DNA of 64,000 bases from Lichenibacterium dinghuense (GTDB taxonomy: Bacteria; Pseudomonadota; Alphaproteobacteria; Rhizobiales; Beijerinckiaceae): assembly GCF_021730615.1 (NCBI RefSeq), contig NZ_JAJLMN010000001.1, positions 4,289,501 to 4,353,500 on the forward strand, written 5' to 3'. The position numbers and the translations under genes are program-made. Shown piece by piece: positions 35,598-43,625 of this stretch (within the stretch, counting starts at the first letter, position 1; every line of letters begins with the position of its first letter). The notes under the pieces were generated by a model that worked only from the letters and a program-made list of their open reading frames with translations, did no database searches and was not told where the DNA came from.

Positions 35598-36611
35598 ATG
35601 ATGGCCGGTTCCGATCTCGCGACCAATGGACAGGTGACGGTGTTCGGCGCCTCCGGCTTCCTGGGGCGCCACGTCGTGCGCGCCCTGGCTCGGGCCGGCT
35701 TCCGCGTGATGGCGGGGTCGCGCCGCCCGGAACTCGCCAACTACCTCCAGCCGCTCGGCCGCGTCGGGCAGGTCCAGCCCGTCCAGGCCAACGTGCGCTA
35801 CCCCGCCTCGCTGGCCGCGGCGCTGCGCCACGCCGAGGTCGCGGTGAACCTCGTCGGCGTGCTGACCGAGGGCGGCAGCCAGAGCTTCGAGGCCGTCCAC
35901 GTCGACGGCGCCCGCGCCATGGCGGAGGCCGCGCGGGCGGCCGGCGTGCGCCGCTTCGTGCAGGTGTCGGCCATCGGGGCGGACCTCGAATCCGACGCCG
36001 TCTACAGCCGCAGCAAGGCCCGCGGCGAGGCCGCCGTGCGCGAGATCTACCCCGACGCCGTGATCCTGCGGCCTTCCGTGGTCTTCGGCCCGGAGGACGA
36101 CTTCTTCAACCGCTTCGCCGCCATGGCGCGCTTCGCGCCCGCCCTGCCGCTGATCGGCGGCGGGCACACGCGCTTCCAGCCCGTCTTCGTCGGCGACGTC
36201 GCGGACGCCGTCGCGGCCGCCGTGGAGGGCCGTGCCGAGCCGGGCGCCGTCTACGAGCTCGGCGGCCCCGGCGTCAAAACCTTCCGCGAGCTGATGGAAT
36301 ACATCCTCGCCACGGTGCAGCGCAGCCGCCCGCTCGTGTCGGTGTCGGCCCGCGCCATGGAGACGCCGGCCGCCCTGACCGAGACGCTGTCCGGCCTGAT
36401 GATGGGCCTGTTCCCGAAGACGCTGGTGATGACGCGCGATCAGCTCAAGATGCTGGGCCGCGACAACGTCGTGTCGGACGCGGCCGTCGCGGGGGGCCGC
36501 ACCCTGCAGGGCCTCGGGCTGGAGCCGCGGGCGATCGAATCGGTCGTGCCGTCCTACCTGTACCGATTCCGACGCCACGGCCAGTTCGACCGCGACAGCC
36601 GGCTCGCCTGA
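35598..36611 (+). CDS. NDUFA9-like complex I-associated NAD(P)-binding protein
   Basis: The ~337-residue protein has an atypical SDR fold. The dinucleotide loop is TVFGASGFLGRHVVRAL. It continues with VNLVGVLTEGG, FVQVSAIGADLESDAVYSRSKARGE in pieces, and ILRPSVVFGPEDDFFNRF. These blocks are typical of the complex I NDUFA9 subunit family, present in alphaproteobacteria as an accessory protein that may stabilise the enzyme. GGAG at 35591-35594 fits ATG at 35598 or 35601; a GTG at 35589 is less likely. No nuo genes are nearby. Confidence 0.88.
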   Translation: MMAGSDLATNGQVTVFGASGFLGRHVVRALARAGFRVMAGSRRPELANYLQPLGRVGQVQPVQANVRYPASLAAALRHAEVAVNLVGVLTEGGSQSFEAVHVDGARAMAEAARAAGVRRFVQVSAIGADLESDAVYSRSKARGEAAVREIYPDAVILRPSVVFGPEDDFFNRFAAMARFAPALPLIGGGHTRFQPVFVGDVADAVAAAVEGRAEPGAVYELGGPGVKTFRELMEYILATVQRSRPLVSVSARAMETPAALTETLSGLMMGLFPKTLVMTRDQLKMLGRDNVVSDAAVAGGRTLQGLGLEPRAIESVVPSYLYRFRRHGQFDRDSRLA

Positions 36612-36654
36612 GGAGCGTCGGGCGCCGGGGCGGCCCCGGCGCCCGCGCCATGCC

Positions 36655-37410
36655 TCAGCCCTGCCGCTTGATCGCGAAGGGCGCGGAGGCCTGGCAGGTC
36701 GGCATCATCTCGACGCGGTTGATGTTGACGTGCCGCGGCAGCGTCACGACCCAGGCCACAGTCTCGGCGATGTCGTCGGCGGTGAGGGGCTCGGTGCCCT
36801 TGTAGACCGCCGCCGCCTTGTCGTCGTCGCCCCCGAAGCGGACGTTGCTGAACTCGGTGCCGCCGCATAGGCCCGGCTCGACGTCCGTCACGCGCACGAA
36901 GGTGCCGACGAGGTCGGCCTTCAGGTTGAGGCTGAACTGCTTCACGAAGGCCTTGGTGCCGCCGTAGACGTGCCCGCCGGGGTAGGGGTAGGAGCCCGCC
37001 ACCGAGCCGAGGTTGACGACGTGGCCGCGGTCCCGCTCCACCATGCCGGGCAGCAGCGCCCGCGTCATGTGGATCAGTCCCGTGACGTTGGTGGCGACCA
37101 TCTGGTCCCACTGAGCGAGGTCGGCCTTCTGGGCCGGGTCGAGGCCGAGCGCGAGGCCCGCGTTGTTGACCAGGACGTCGACCTCGCGCCAGCCCTCGGG
37201 CAGGCTGCCCGGCAGGGCCGCGACCGCCTCGGCGTCTGTGACGTCGAGCACGAATGGCAGGAGCGCGTCGCCGAGCTCGGCCTTCAGCGCGTCGAGCCGT
37301 TCGGCGCGGCGCCCGGCGGCGATCACGCGGTGGCCGTCGCGCACGAGGCGCCGCGCGATGGCCTGGCCGAAGCCGGCCGTGGCGCCAGTGACGAAGACGG
37401 TGAGGCTCAT
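36655..37410 (-). CDS. YdfG-like SDR dehydrogenase (3-hydroxy acid type)
   Basis: This 251-residue classical short-chain dehydrogenase has the cofactor loop VTGATAGFGQAIARR (~7-21), Arg/Arg after strand 2 (AAGRRAERL) indicating NADP, NNAG at ~85-88, and YGGTK for YxxxK. The GATAGFG variant and the C-terminal ADDIAETVAWVVTLP are typical of YdfG-type enzymes, which oxidise L-allo-threonine, serine and 3-hydroxy acids in vitro. The true substrate here is unknown. It lies upstream of uxaA in transcription direction terms only by position; a 110-nt gap and hairpin separate them. Confidence 0.85.
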   Translation of the reverse strand: MSLTVFVTGATAGFGQAIARRLVRDGHRVIAAGRRAERLDALKAELGDALLPFVLDVTDAEAVAALPGSLPEGWREVDVLVNNAGLALGLDPAQKADLAQWDQMVATNVTGLIHMTRALLPGMVERDRGHVVNLGSVAGSYPYPGGHVYGGTKAFVKQFSLNLKADLVGTFVRVTDVEPGLCGGTEFSNVRFGGDDDKAAAVYKGTEPLTADDIAETVAWVVTLPRHVNINRVEMMPTCQASAPFAIKRQG

Positions 37411-37491
37411 CGGGCGGGCCGCCCGGCGCGTGTGAAGCGGGTCATGGGTGTGTCTCTCCGGTCGCGGGGGATCGGACCATTAGCGCCGCGG

Positions 37492-37513
37492 GGCGCCCTT
37501 TGAACAGGGCGCC
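37492..37513 (-). terminator. Hairpin after uxaA
   Basis: GGCGCCCT and AGGGCGCC form a perfect 8-bp stem around a 6-nt loop. It begins 8 nt past the uxaA stop codon on the minus strand. There is no T tract, so it may be a weak or Rho-assisted terminator. Confidence 0.5.
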
Positions 37514-37520
37514 GTGCCGC

Positions 37521-39038
37521 TCACATGGTGGCGCCGATCTGCCAGGGCACGAATTCGGCGTCGCCGTAGCCGAGCTCCTCCGACTTCGTGCGCTCGCCCG
37601 AGGCGACGGCGAGCACGCGCTCGAAGATCTCGCGCCCCTTGTCGGCGATCGACACGCCGTCGAGCACGTCGCCGCAGTCGACGTCCATGTCGTCCGCCAT
37701 GCGGCGGGCCATGTCGGAGTTGGTGGCGAGCTTGATCGAGGGCGTCGGCTTGCAGCCGTAGGCCGAGCCGCGGCCCGTGGTGAAGCACAGCACGTTGGCG
37801 CCGCCCGCCACCTGCCCGGTGGCCGAGACCGGGTCGTAGCCCGGCGTGTCCATGAACACGAAGCCGTGCTCCGTGACCCGCTCGGCGTAGCGGTACACGG
37901 CCTTGAGGTCGCGCGTGCCGCCCTTGGCGGCGGCGCCGAGCGACTTTTCCAGGATGGTGGTGAGCCCCCCCGCCTTGTTGCCGGGCGAGGGGTTGTTGTT
38001 CATCTCGCCGCCGTTGCGCCGCGTGTAGTCCTCCCACCAGCGGATCGTGTCGACGAGCCGCTCGCCCACGGCGCGCGAGGCGGCGCGGCGGGTCAGCAGG
38101 TGCTCGGCGCCGTAGATCTCGGGCGTCTCGGAGAGGATCGCGGTGCCGCCGTGGTCGACGAGGAGGTCCGCGGCCGCCCCAAGGGCGGGGTTGGCCGTGA
38201 TGCCCGAATAGCCGTCCGAGCCGCCGCACTGCAGCGCCAGCACGAGTTCCGAGGCCGGCACCGCCTCGCGCCGCGCCGCATCGGCGGCGGGCAGCATCTC
38301 GACGAGCCGCGCGACGCCGCTCTCGACGGTGCGGCGCGTGCCGCCCTCGTCCTGGATCGTCATGGTGCGGAACGCGTCGCCCTCGACGAGGCCGTACTCG
38401 CCCTTCATGCGGCCGATCTGGAACACCTCGCAGCCGAGGCCCACCAGCAGCACGCCGGCGATGTTGGGGTTGGTGGCGTAGCCCCACTGCGTGCGCTTCA
38501 GCGCCTCGAAGCCCTCGCCGCGGTCCGCCATGCCGCAGCCCGTGCCGTGGACCAGCGGGATCACGCCGTCGACGTGGGGGTAGCGGGCCAGCACGCCCGA
38601 GCGCTCGACCTCCCTGGCGATGAAGCGCGCCACCGAGGCCGAGCAGTTCACCGAGGTCAGAATGGCGAGGTAGTTGCGCGTGCCCGCGCGGCCGTCGGCG
38701 CGGCGGAACCCCTGGAAGGTCGCGCGCATCGCCTCCGGCACGGGGCTGTCCGGGCGCCGCTCCTCCCCGAAGGCGTAATCGCGCGCGAAGTCCTCGCCCA
38801 TGGCGAGATTGTGCTCGTGGACCCAGTCGCCGGGCGCGATCGGCTTCGTGGCGAAGCCGATCACCTGGCCGAACTTCCGCACCGGCGCGCCGGGGAGCAG
38901 GGGCACGGCCGCCATCTTGTGGCCCTTCGGCACGCGGGCCGCGGCGGTGCCGGCCGCCGTGGGGTCGCCGGGCTGGAGCAGGTCGAGCGCCACCACGACG
39001 TCGTCGTCCGGGTGGAGGCGGAGTGTGCGGGTGGTCAT
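37521..39038 (-). CDS. uxaA: Altronate dehydratase
   Basis: UxaA dehydrates D-altronate to 2-keto-3-deoxygluconate in galacturonate catabolism. The 505-residue protein has both parts of the full-length enzyme: an N-terminal SAF-like domain (~10-95, with GQVIGFATKPIAPGDWVHEHNL) and the C-terminal UxaA domain (HGTGCGM, LGCEVFQI, LQCGGSDGYSGITANPALG, and the NNNPSPGNKAGGLTTI segment). The conserved cysteines in these motifs, probable iron ligands, are intact. The ATG at 39038 overlaps the reductase stop by 4 nt, so the two are coupled and co-transcribed. Confidence 0.96.
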   Translation of the reverse strand: MTTRTLRLHPDDDVVVALDLLQPGDPTAAGTAAARVPKGHKMAAVPLLPGAPVRKFGQVIGFATKPIAPGDWVHEHNLAMGEDFARDYAFGEERRPDSPVPEAMRATFQGFRRADGRAGTRNYLAILTSVNCSASVARFIAREVERSGVLARYPHVDGVIPLVHGTGCGMADRGEGFEALKRTQWGYATNPNIAGVLLVGLGCEVFQIGRMKGEYGLVEGDAFRTMTIQDEGGTRRTVESGVARLVEMLPAADAARREAVPASELVLALQCGGSDGYSGITANPALGAAADLLVDHGGTAILSETPEIYGAEHLLTRRAASRAVGERLVDTIRWWEDYTRRNGGEMNNNPSPGNKAGGLTTILEKSLGAAAKGGTRDLKAVYRYAERVTEHGFVFMDTPGYDPVSATGQVAGGANVLCFTTGRGSAYGCKPTPSIKLATNSDMARRMADDMDVDCGDVLDGVSIADKGREIFERVLAVASGERTKSEELGYGDAEFVPWQIGATM

Positions 39039-40510
39039 ACGCGATCTCCGAAACGCGCGACGGTCGCGGCGGCGCCGTCGCGCATGAGCCCCGACAGCGC
39101 GGCCACGACGGCCTGGGTGAAGCGCGGCTCGGCCGGCAGGTCGCGGCCGAACACGGTGTCGAGCCCGAACAGGGCGTCGGCGAGCGGGCCGGCCCCGGCC
39201 GCGCCCGCGGTGCGGCGGCGCAGTTCGTCGGCCAGCGGGTCGCGCAGGTCGATGGGGGCGCCGCGCTCGTCGCGCCCGCAGGCATAGCGCATCCAGGCCG
39301 CGATGCCGAGCGCGAGCCGGTCGATGGAGGCGCCCGCGGCGAGGCGGTCCCGCGCCGTGCCGAGCAGGCGCTGCGGCAGCTTCTGGGTGCCGTCCATGGC
39401 GATCTGCCAGGTGCGGTGGCGCAGCGCGGGGTTCTCGAAGCGCCGGATGAGGTCGTCGGCGTAGGCCGCAGGGTCGAGGCCCGGCACCGGGGGCAGGGTC
39501 GGCGCGGCCTCGTCCAGCATCAGGCCGCGCACCAGGGCGGCGAAGCCCGGCGCCGCCATGGCGTCCGCCACGGTCTCGTGCCCGGCGAGATATCCGAGAT
39601 AGGCCAGGGTCGAGTGGCTGCCGTTGAGCATGCGCAGTTTGGCGAGTTCGAAGGGCGCGACGTCGCGCACGAAGGTCGCGCCGGCGCGGTCCCACGCGGG
39701 CCGCCCGAGCGGGAAGTCGTCCTCGATCACCCACTGCGTGAAGGGCTCGGTCATGATCGGCCAGGCGTCGCGCGCGCCGAGCGCGGCCGACACGCCGTCG
39801 CGGTCGGCCTCCGTGGTGGCCGGCACGATGCGGTCCACCATGGTGGAGGGGCAGCGCAGCTCGGCCTCCACGGCGCGGCCGAGCGCGGGGTCGCGCAGCG
39901 CGGCGAAGCGCACGAGCACGCGCTTCAGCGTCGCCCCGTTGTGGGGGAGGTTGTCGCAGCAGAGCGCGGCGAAGAAGGGCAGGCCGGCCGCGCGCCGCCG
40001 GCGCAAAGCTTCGACGATGAAGCCCGGCGCCGAGCGCGGCGCCTCCGGGCGGGCGAGGTCGTGCACCACGTCCGGGTGCTCCTCGTCGAGTTCGCCCGTG
40101 GCGGGCCGGTGGCAGTAGCCCTTCTCGGTGACGGTGAGGGACACGATGCGGGTGTCCTGCGCGCTCATCGCGTCGAGCAGCGCGCCGGGGTCCTCCGGCG
40201 CGACGAGCAGGCGCGCCACGCTGCCGACCACCCGCACGCGCTCGCCCGCGGCGTCGCGCACCGCGAGGGCGTAGAGGCCGTCCTGCGGCGCCAGGGCGTC
40301 GCGGGTACCGGGCGAGCGGAGCGAGGCGCCGAGGATGCCCCAGCGCGGGTCCTCCGCCAGGACCGCGTCCGTGTAGGCCGCCATGTGGGCGCGGTGGAAG
40401 GCGCCGATGCCGAGGTGGACGATGCCCGTGCGGAGCGCCGCGCGGTCGTAGGCCGGGCGGGCGACCGCCGCGGGGAGGCCATCGAGGGTGGATCGGGAGA
40501 GGCGGTCCAT
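39035..40510 (-). CDS. Mannitol dehydrogenase family uronate reductase (fructuronate/tagaturonate)
   Basis: This 491-residue polyol-type long-chain dehydrogenase opens with IVHLGIGAFHRAHMAAYTD, the family's NAD-binding region. It has LSLTVTEKGY-type sequence (as IVSLTVTEKGY), the CDNLPHNG block and the catalytic KxxxxN...H region in ELAKLRMLNGSHSTLAYLG. In hexuronate clusters such proteins are fructuronate reductase (UxuB, to mannonate) or tagaturonate reductase (UxaB, to altronate). Both downstream dehydratases are present here, so it may serve both branches. The ATG at 40510 is preferred; the longer frame runs into the intergenic repeat. Confidence 0.92.
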   Translation of the reverse strand: MDRLSRSTLDGLPAAVARPAYDRAALRTGIVHLGIGAFHRAHMAAYTDAVLAEDPRWGILGASLRSPGTRDALAPQDGLYALAVRDAAGERVRVVGSVARLLVAPEDPGALLDAMSAQDTRIVSLTVTEKGYCHRPATGELDEEHPDVVHDLARPEAPRSAPGFIVEALRRRRAAGLPFFAALCCDNLPHNGATLKRVLVRFAALRDPALGRAVEAELRCPSTMVDRIVPATTEADRDGVSAALGARDAWPIMTEPFTQWVIEDDFPLGRPAWDRAGATFVRDVAPFELAKLRMLNGSHSTLAYLGYLAGHETVADAMAAPGFAALVRGLMLDEAAPTLPPVPGLDPAAYADDLIRRFENPALRHRTWQIAMDGTQKLPQRLLGTARDRLAAGASIDRLALGIAAWMRYACGRDERGAPIDLRDPLADELRRRTAGAAGAGPLADALFGLDTVFGRDLPAEPRFTQAVVAALSGLMRDGAAATVARFGDRV

Positions 40511-40535
40511 GTTCACCGTGCCTGCAGAACGTGGT

Positions 40536-40592
40536 CCCCTTCTCCCCTCGCGGGAGAAGGTGCCCATGCGGAGCATGGGCGGATGAGGGGGG
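40536..40592. repeat. Palindromic intergenic repeat, copy 1 of an inverted pair
   Basis: The element has an outer hairpin CCTTCTCCC-TCGC-GGGAGAAGG and an inner hairpin CCCATGC-GGA-GCATGGG, then CGGATGAGGGG. It occurs again in reverse orientation at 40701-40755 with the same outer parts. It lies just upstream of the uronate reductase start, between it and the ABC permease gene, so the transcript would carry these hairpins. Confidence 0.85.
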
Positions 40593-40700
40593 ATGGCGCC
40601 GCGTTCGAAAAGATGGGGCCGGGCCAAGCCGACGGCATGTCAGGCCTATGAAGCCCGTTGACGTGCGCTTGCTCACGGGCTTCGGCGAGGTCGCGCCTGA

Positions 40701-40755
40701 CCCCCTCATCCGTCATCGCTTCGCGATGACACCTTCTCCCGCGAGGGGAGAAGGG
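40701..40755. repeat. Palindromic intergenic repeat, copy 2 (inverted)
   Basis: The reverse complement shares CCCTTCTCCCCTCGCGGGAG and CGGATGAGGGGG with copy 1. The inner hairpin arms differ (TCATCGC-GAA-GCGATGA) but pair perfectly, so structure is kept while sequence changes. Between the copies is a further hairpin with arms GAAGCCCGT and ACGGGCTTC (about 40648-40682). The whole unit resembles a REP/BIME-type element. Confidence 0.85.
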
Positions 40756-40778
40756 AGGCGCGTCGAGCGGAGAGGCGC

Positions 40779-41621
40779 TCAATGCGCGCCCTGCGTCTTG
40801 GCCCGCGCCACGATCTGCGTCGGATTGACGAAGCGCAGCGCCAGCAGCAGCCACACCAGCGTCGTCACCATGTAGACCACCGCCATGACGTCGACCTCCT
40901 GGCCGGCGCGCACGCCCGAGGCGAAGACGGCGTAGTAGAGCGCCACCACCAGCGTCTGGCTGGTCGGGCCCGAGGTGAGGAAGGTCAGCTCGAACATCGC
41001 CACCGTGCGGACCAGCACCAGCAGCAGCGCGGCCAGCACGCCCGGCAGCAGCAGCGGCAGCAGCACGCGGGCGAAGAGCTGCGTCGTCGAGGCGCCGAAG
41101 ACCCGCGCCGCGGCCTCGACCCGCGGGTCGATCTGCTCGATGAAGGGGATCATCACCAGCACCACGAAGGGCACGGCCGGCACGAGGTTGGCCAGCACCA
41201 CGCCCCACAGGGTGCCGCCGAGCCCGACGCGGTAGAGCAGCGTCGCCATGGGGATGCCGTAGGTGAGCGGCGGCACCAGCAGCGGCAGCAGGAACACCAG
41301 CGTGGCCAGGCGCTTGCCGGGGAAGTCGCGGCGCGCCAGCGCGTAGGCGGCGGTGACGCCGAGCGCGCCGGAGATCAGCACCACGAGCCCCACCGCCTCG
41401 AAGGTGACGACGAGCACGTCGGTGAGGCCGAACTCGTCCCAGGCGTCGGCATACCAGTGCGCCGTGAAGCCGGCCGGGAGCCAGGTGCCGAGCCAGCGGG
41501 TGGACAGCGAGTCGATCACCACCGTGGCGATCAGCGCGAGGAGGTTCAGGACGAAGACCGCGACGACCGCCCAGACGGCGGTGCGCCACAGTTTCGAGGC
41601 GAGGCCGGCGTCGCGGATCAT
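40779..41621 (-). CDS. ABC transporter permease (second of pair)
   Basis: The 280-residue protein is a typical six-helix ABC importer permease. It has an N-terminal membrane segment at ~13-36, a periplasmic loop, and the EAA loop at ~175-195 (EAAARVFGASTTQLFARVLLPL in pieces), which docks the ATPase. The GAS-type 'EAA---G' motif is complete. It belongs to the PotC/AfuB-like class that works with family-1 binding proteins. Its ATG overlaps the stop of the first permease by 4 nt. As part of the hexuronate cluster, it probably imports uronates or their oligomers, by inference. Confidence 0.92.
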   Translation of the reverse strand: MIRDAGLASKLWRTAVWAVVAVFVLNLLALIATVVIDSLSTRWLGTWLPAGFTAHWYADAWDEFGLTDVLVVTFEAVGLVVLISGALGVTAAYALARRDFPGKRLATLVFLLPLLVPPLTYGIPMATLLYRVGLGGTLWGVVLANLVPAVPFVVLVMIPFIEQIDPRVEAAARVFGASTTQLFARVLLPLLLPGVLAALLLVLVRTVAMFELTFLTSGPTSQTLVVALYYAVFASGVRAGQEVDVMAVVYMVTTLVWLLLALRFVNPTQIVARAKTQGAH

Positions 41622-42520
41622 CCCTTGGTGCCTCCGACGGGGCCGCGGTAGAACATCTGGCGCAGGCCGAGCGCCAGCAGCACCACGACGAGCTGCACGG
41701 CGCCCATCACCATGGCGATGGCGGAGCCGAGCGAGGCGTCGTAGCGCTCGAAGGCCGCCTGATAGGCCGCGATGGAGATGACGTGGGTCGAGCCCGCGGG
41801 CGCGCCGAGCAGCACCGCCGAGGGGAAGACCGCGAAGGCCTGCACGAAGGACAGGCAGAACGTGACGGCGAGGCCCGGCACCAGCAGCGGCAGGTACACG
41901 CGCGCGAAGCGCCGCGCGGCCCCCGCCCCCAGCGTCGCCGCGGCCTGCTCCAGCGCGGGGTCGATGCCGCTGACGTAGGACAGCGTCAGCAGGAACGTGA
42001 AGGGGAAACCGGTGATCACCAGCGAGGCGAACACGCCCCAGTAGTTGTTGGTGAGCTTCAGCGGCGCCGAGGTGAGGTGCAACGCCAGCAGCGTCCGGTT
42101 GAACCAGCCCTGTGGGCCGAGGTAGGTCAGCAGGCCCTGCGCGACCAGGACGGTGCCGAGCGTGACGGGCAGCACCAGGACCGTGGTCAGGAGACGCTGG
42201 CGCCGCATCAGCCGCACCCGGAAGGCGATCGGCACCGCCAGCAGGAGGTTCAGCAGCGTCGTCGGCAGCGCCAGGATCAGCGTGTTCCAGACGGTCTCGC
42301 GCAGGAACGGATCGGCGAAGAAGGTCCGGTAGCTGGCGTAGAACGGCCCGACCTTGGGCTCGAGCGACAGGACGAGCCCGTAGACAAAGGGGTAGACGAA
42401 GAGCCCGAGGATCGCGAGGAGCGCCGGCAGCACCAGCAGCGTCGTGCCGTCGATGCCGCGCGCGGCGAGGCGGATCCGCAGCGGGACGGCCGCGGGGCGG
42501 CCCGCCGGGACGGCCGTCAC
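41618..42520 (-). CDS. ABC transporter permease (first of pair)
   Basis: This 300-residue permease starts with a GTG at 42520 whose GTGA overlaps the ATPase stop. It has a hydrophobic segment at ~22-46 (LVLPALLAILGLFVYPFVYG), five more downstream, and an EAA-type loop (EQAAATLGAGAARRFARVYLPL in pieces, ~195-216). The type matches PotB-like permeases paired with PotA-like ATPases. The frame continues upstream through the ATPase gene without a stop, but that is not a fusion: the ATPase is read in another frame. Confidence 0.92.
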   Translation of the reverse strand: MTAVPAGRPAAVPLRIRLAARGIDGTTLLVLPALLAILGLFVYPFVYGLVLSLEPKVGPFYASYRTFFADPFLRETVWNTLILALPTTLLNLLLAVPIAFRVRLMRRQRLLTTVLVLPVTLGTVLVAQGLLTYLGPQGWFNRTLLALHLTSAPLKLTNNYWGVFASLVITGFPFTFLLTLSYVSGIDPALEQAAATLGAGAARRFARVYLPLLVPGLAVTFCLSFVQAFAVFPSAVLLGAPAGSTHVISIAAYQAAFERYDASLGSAIAMVMGAVQLVVVLLALGLRQMFYRGPVGGTKG

Positions 42521-43620
42521 GCGCCGCTCCCGGCGAAGACGAGGATCTGGTCGGGCTTCGCTCCCAGTGTCACGCGCTCGCCGGCCGCCACCGGGCGGTC
42601 GGAGCGGAAGAACAGCTCCGTGCCGTCGATGGCCTGCGCGGCGCCGAAGAAGGCGCGTCCGCGGTACTCGCTGATCCGCACGGTGGCGACGACGCCCGAG
42701 GCGCCGGCCACGAGGTCCTCGGGGCGCACCATCAGCGTCACGGCGTCGCCGGGCGCGGCGGGCTCGCGCAGGGCGACGTCGAGCCGCGAGCCGCAGGCCT
42801 CGACCGCGGCGCGCCCGTTGCCGGACGAGACCACGCGGCCGGCGAGCTTCGAGCGGTAGCCCATGAACTCGGCCACGTCGGCGTGGGCCGGGCGCTCGTA
42901 GAGGTCGGCGGGCGTGCCGGTCTGGCGGATCAGGCCGTCGCGCATCACGACGATGCGGTCCGCCATGGACAGCGCCTCGTCCTGGTCGTGGGTGACGTAG
43001 ACCGTGGTCGAGCCGATCGCCTCGTGGATGCGGCGGATCTCGGCCCGCATCTCCAGGCGCAGTTTGGCGTCGAGGTTGGACAGCGGCTCGTCCATCAGCA
43101 CCACGGGCGGGCGGATCGCGATGGCGCGCGCGATGGCGACGCGCTGCTGCTGGCCGCCCGACATCTGCCCCGGCAGCTTGTCGGCCTGGGCGGTGAGCCG
43201 CACCAGCGCCAGCGCCTCGTCGACGCGGCGCTCGGCCTCGGCGCGCGGCACCTTCTGCATGGCGAGGCCGAAGCCGACGTTGCGCCGCGCGCTCATGTGC
43301 GGGAACAGGGCGTAGCTCTGGAACACCATGCCGAAGCCGCGGCGCTCGGGCGGCAGCTCGTCGATGCGCCGATCCCCGAGGCTGATCGTGCCGGCGGAGA
43401 GCGGCTGCAGCCCGGCGATGCAGTTCAGCGCCGTGGTCTTGCCGCAACCGGAGGGGCCGAGCAGCGCCACGAACTCGCCCGGCCGGATCTCGAGGTCGAG
43501 CCCCTTCAGGGCCTGGAAGCCGCCGAAGTCGCGTTTGAGCCCGGCGAGGCGAAGCGCCGCCCCGGCGGGCGCCGGGCGGGGCGGGGGGGCGCCGCGCGTG
43601 GTGGCCATCGTCATGCCCAT
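42517..43620 (-). CDS. ABC transporter ATP-binding protein (PotA/UgpC type)
   Basis: The 367-residue ATPase has Walker A GPSGCGKT (~55-62), Q-loop FQSYALFPHM, signature MSGGQQQR, Walker B VVLMDEPLSNLD and the switch histidine in YVTHDQDEA. A C-terminal TOBE/OB-fold extension (~245-360) is typical of spermidine/iron/sugar importers of this class. It energises the two permeases encoded next. Of several in-frame ATGs the one at 43620, 6 nt after the binding-protein stop, has AAGGG at a suitable distance; later ones at 43614 or 43608 are possible. Confidence 0.94.
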   Translation of the reverse strand: MGMTMATTRGAPPPRPAPAGAALRLAGLKRDFGGFQALKGLDLEIRPGEFVALLGPSGCGKTTALNCIAGLQPLSAGTISLGDRRIDELPPERRGFGMVFQSYALFPHMSARRNVGFGLAMQKVPRAEAERRVDEALALVRLTAQADKLPGQMSGGQQQRVAIARAIAIRPPVVLMDEPLSNLDAKLRLEMRAEIRRIHEAIGSTTVYVTHDQDEALSMADRIVVMRDGLIRQTGTPADLYERPAHADVAEFMGYRSKLAGRVVSSGNGRAAVEACGSRLDVALREPAAPGDAVTLMVRPEDLVAGASGVVATVRISEYRGRAFFGAAQAIDGTELFFRSDRPVAAGERVTLGAKPDQILVFAGSGA

Positions 43621-43625
43621 GGCGG

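Noticed and set aside
40511-40778. Possible insertion sequence remnant
   Set aside because: No transposase sequence and no target duplications; the structure is a pair of short palindromic repeats.
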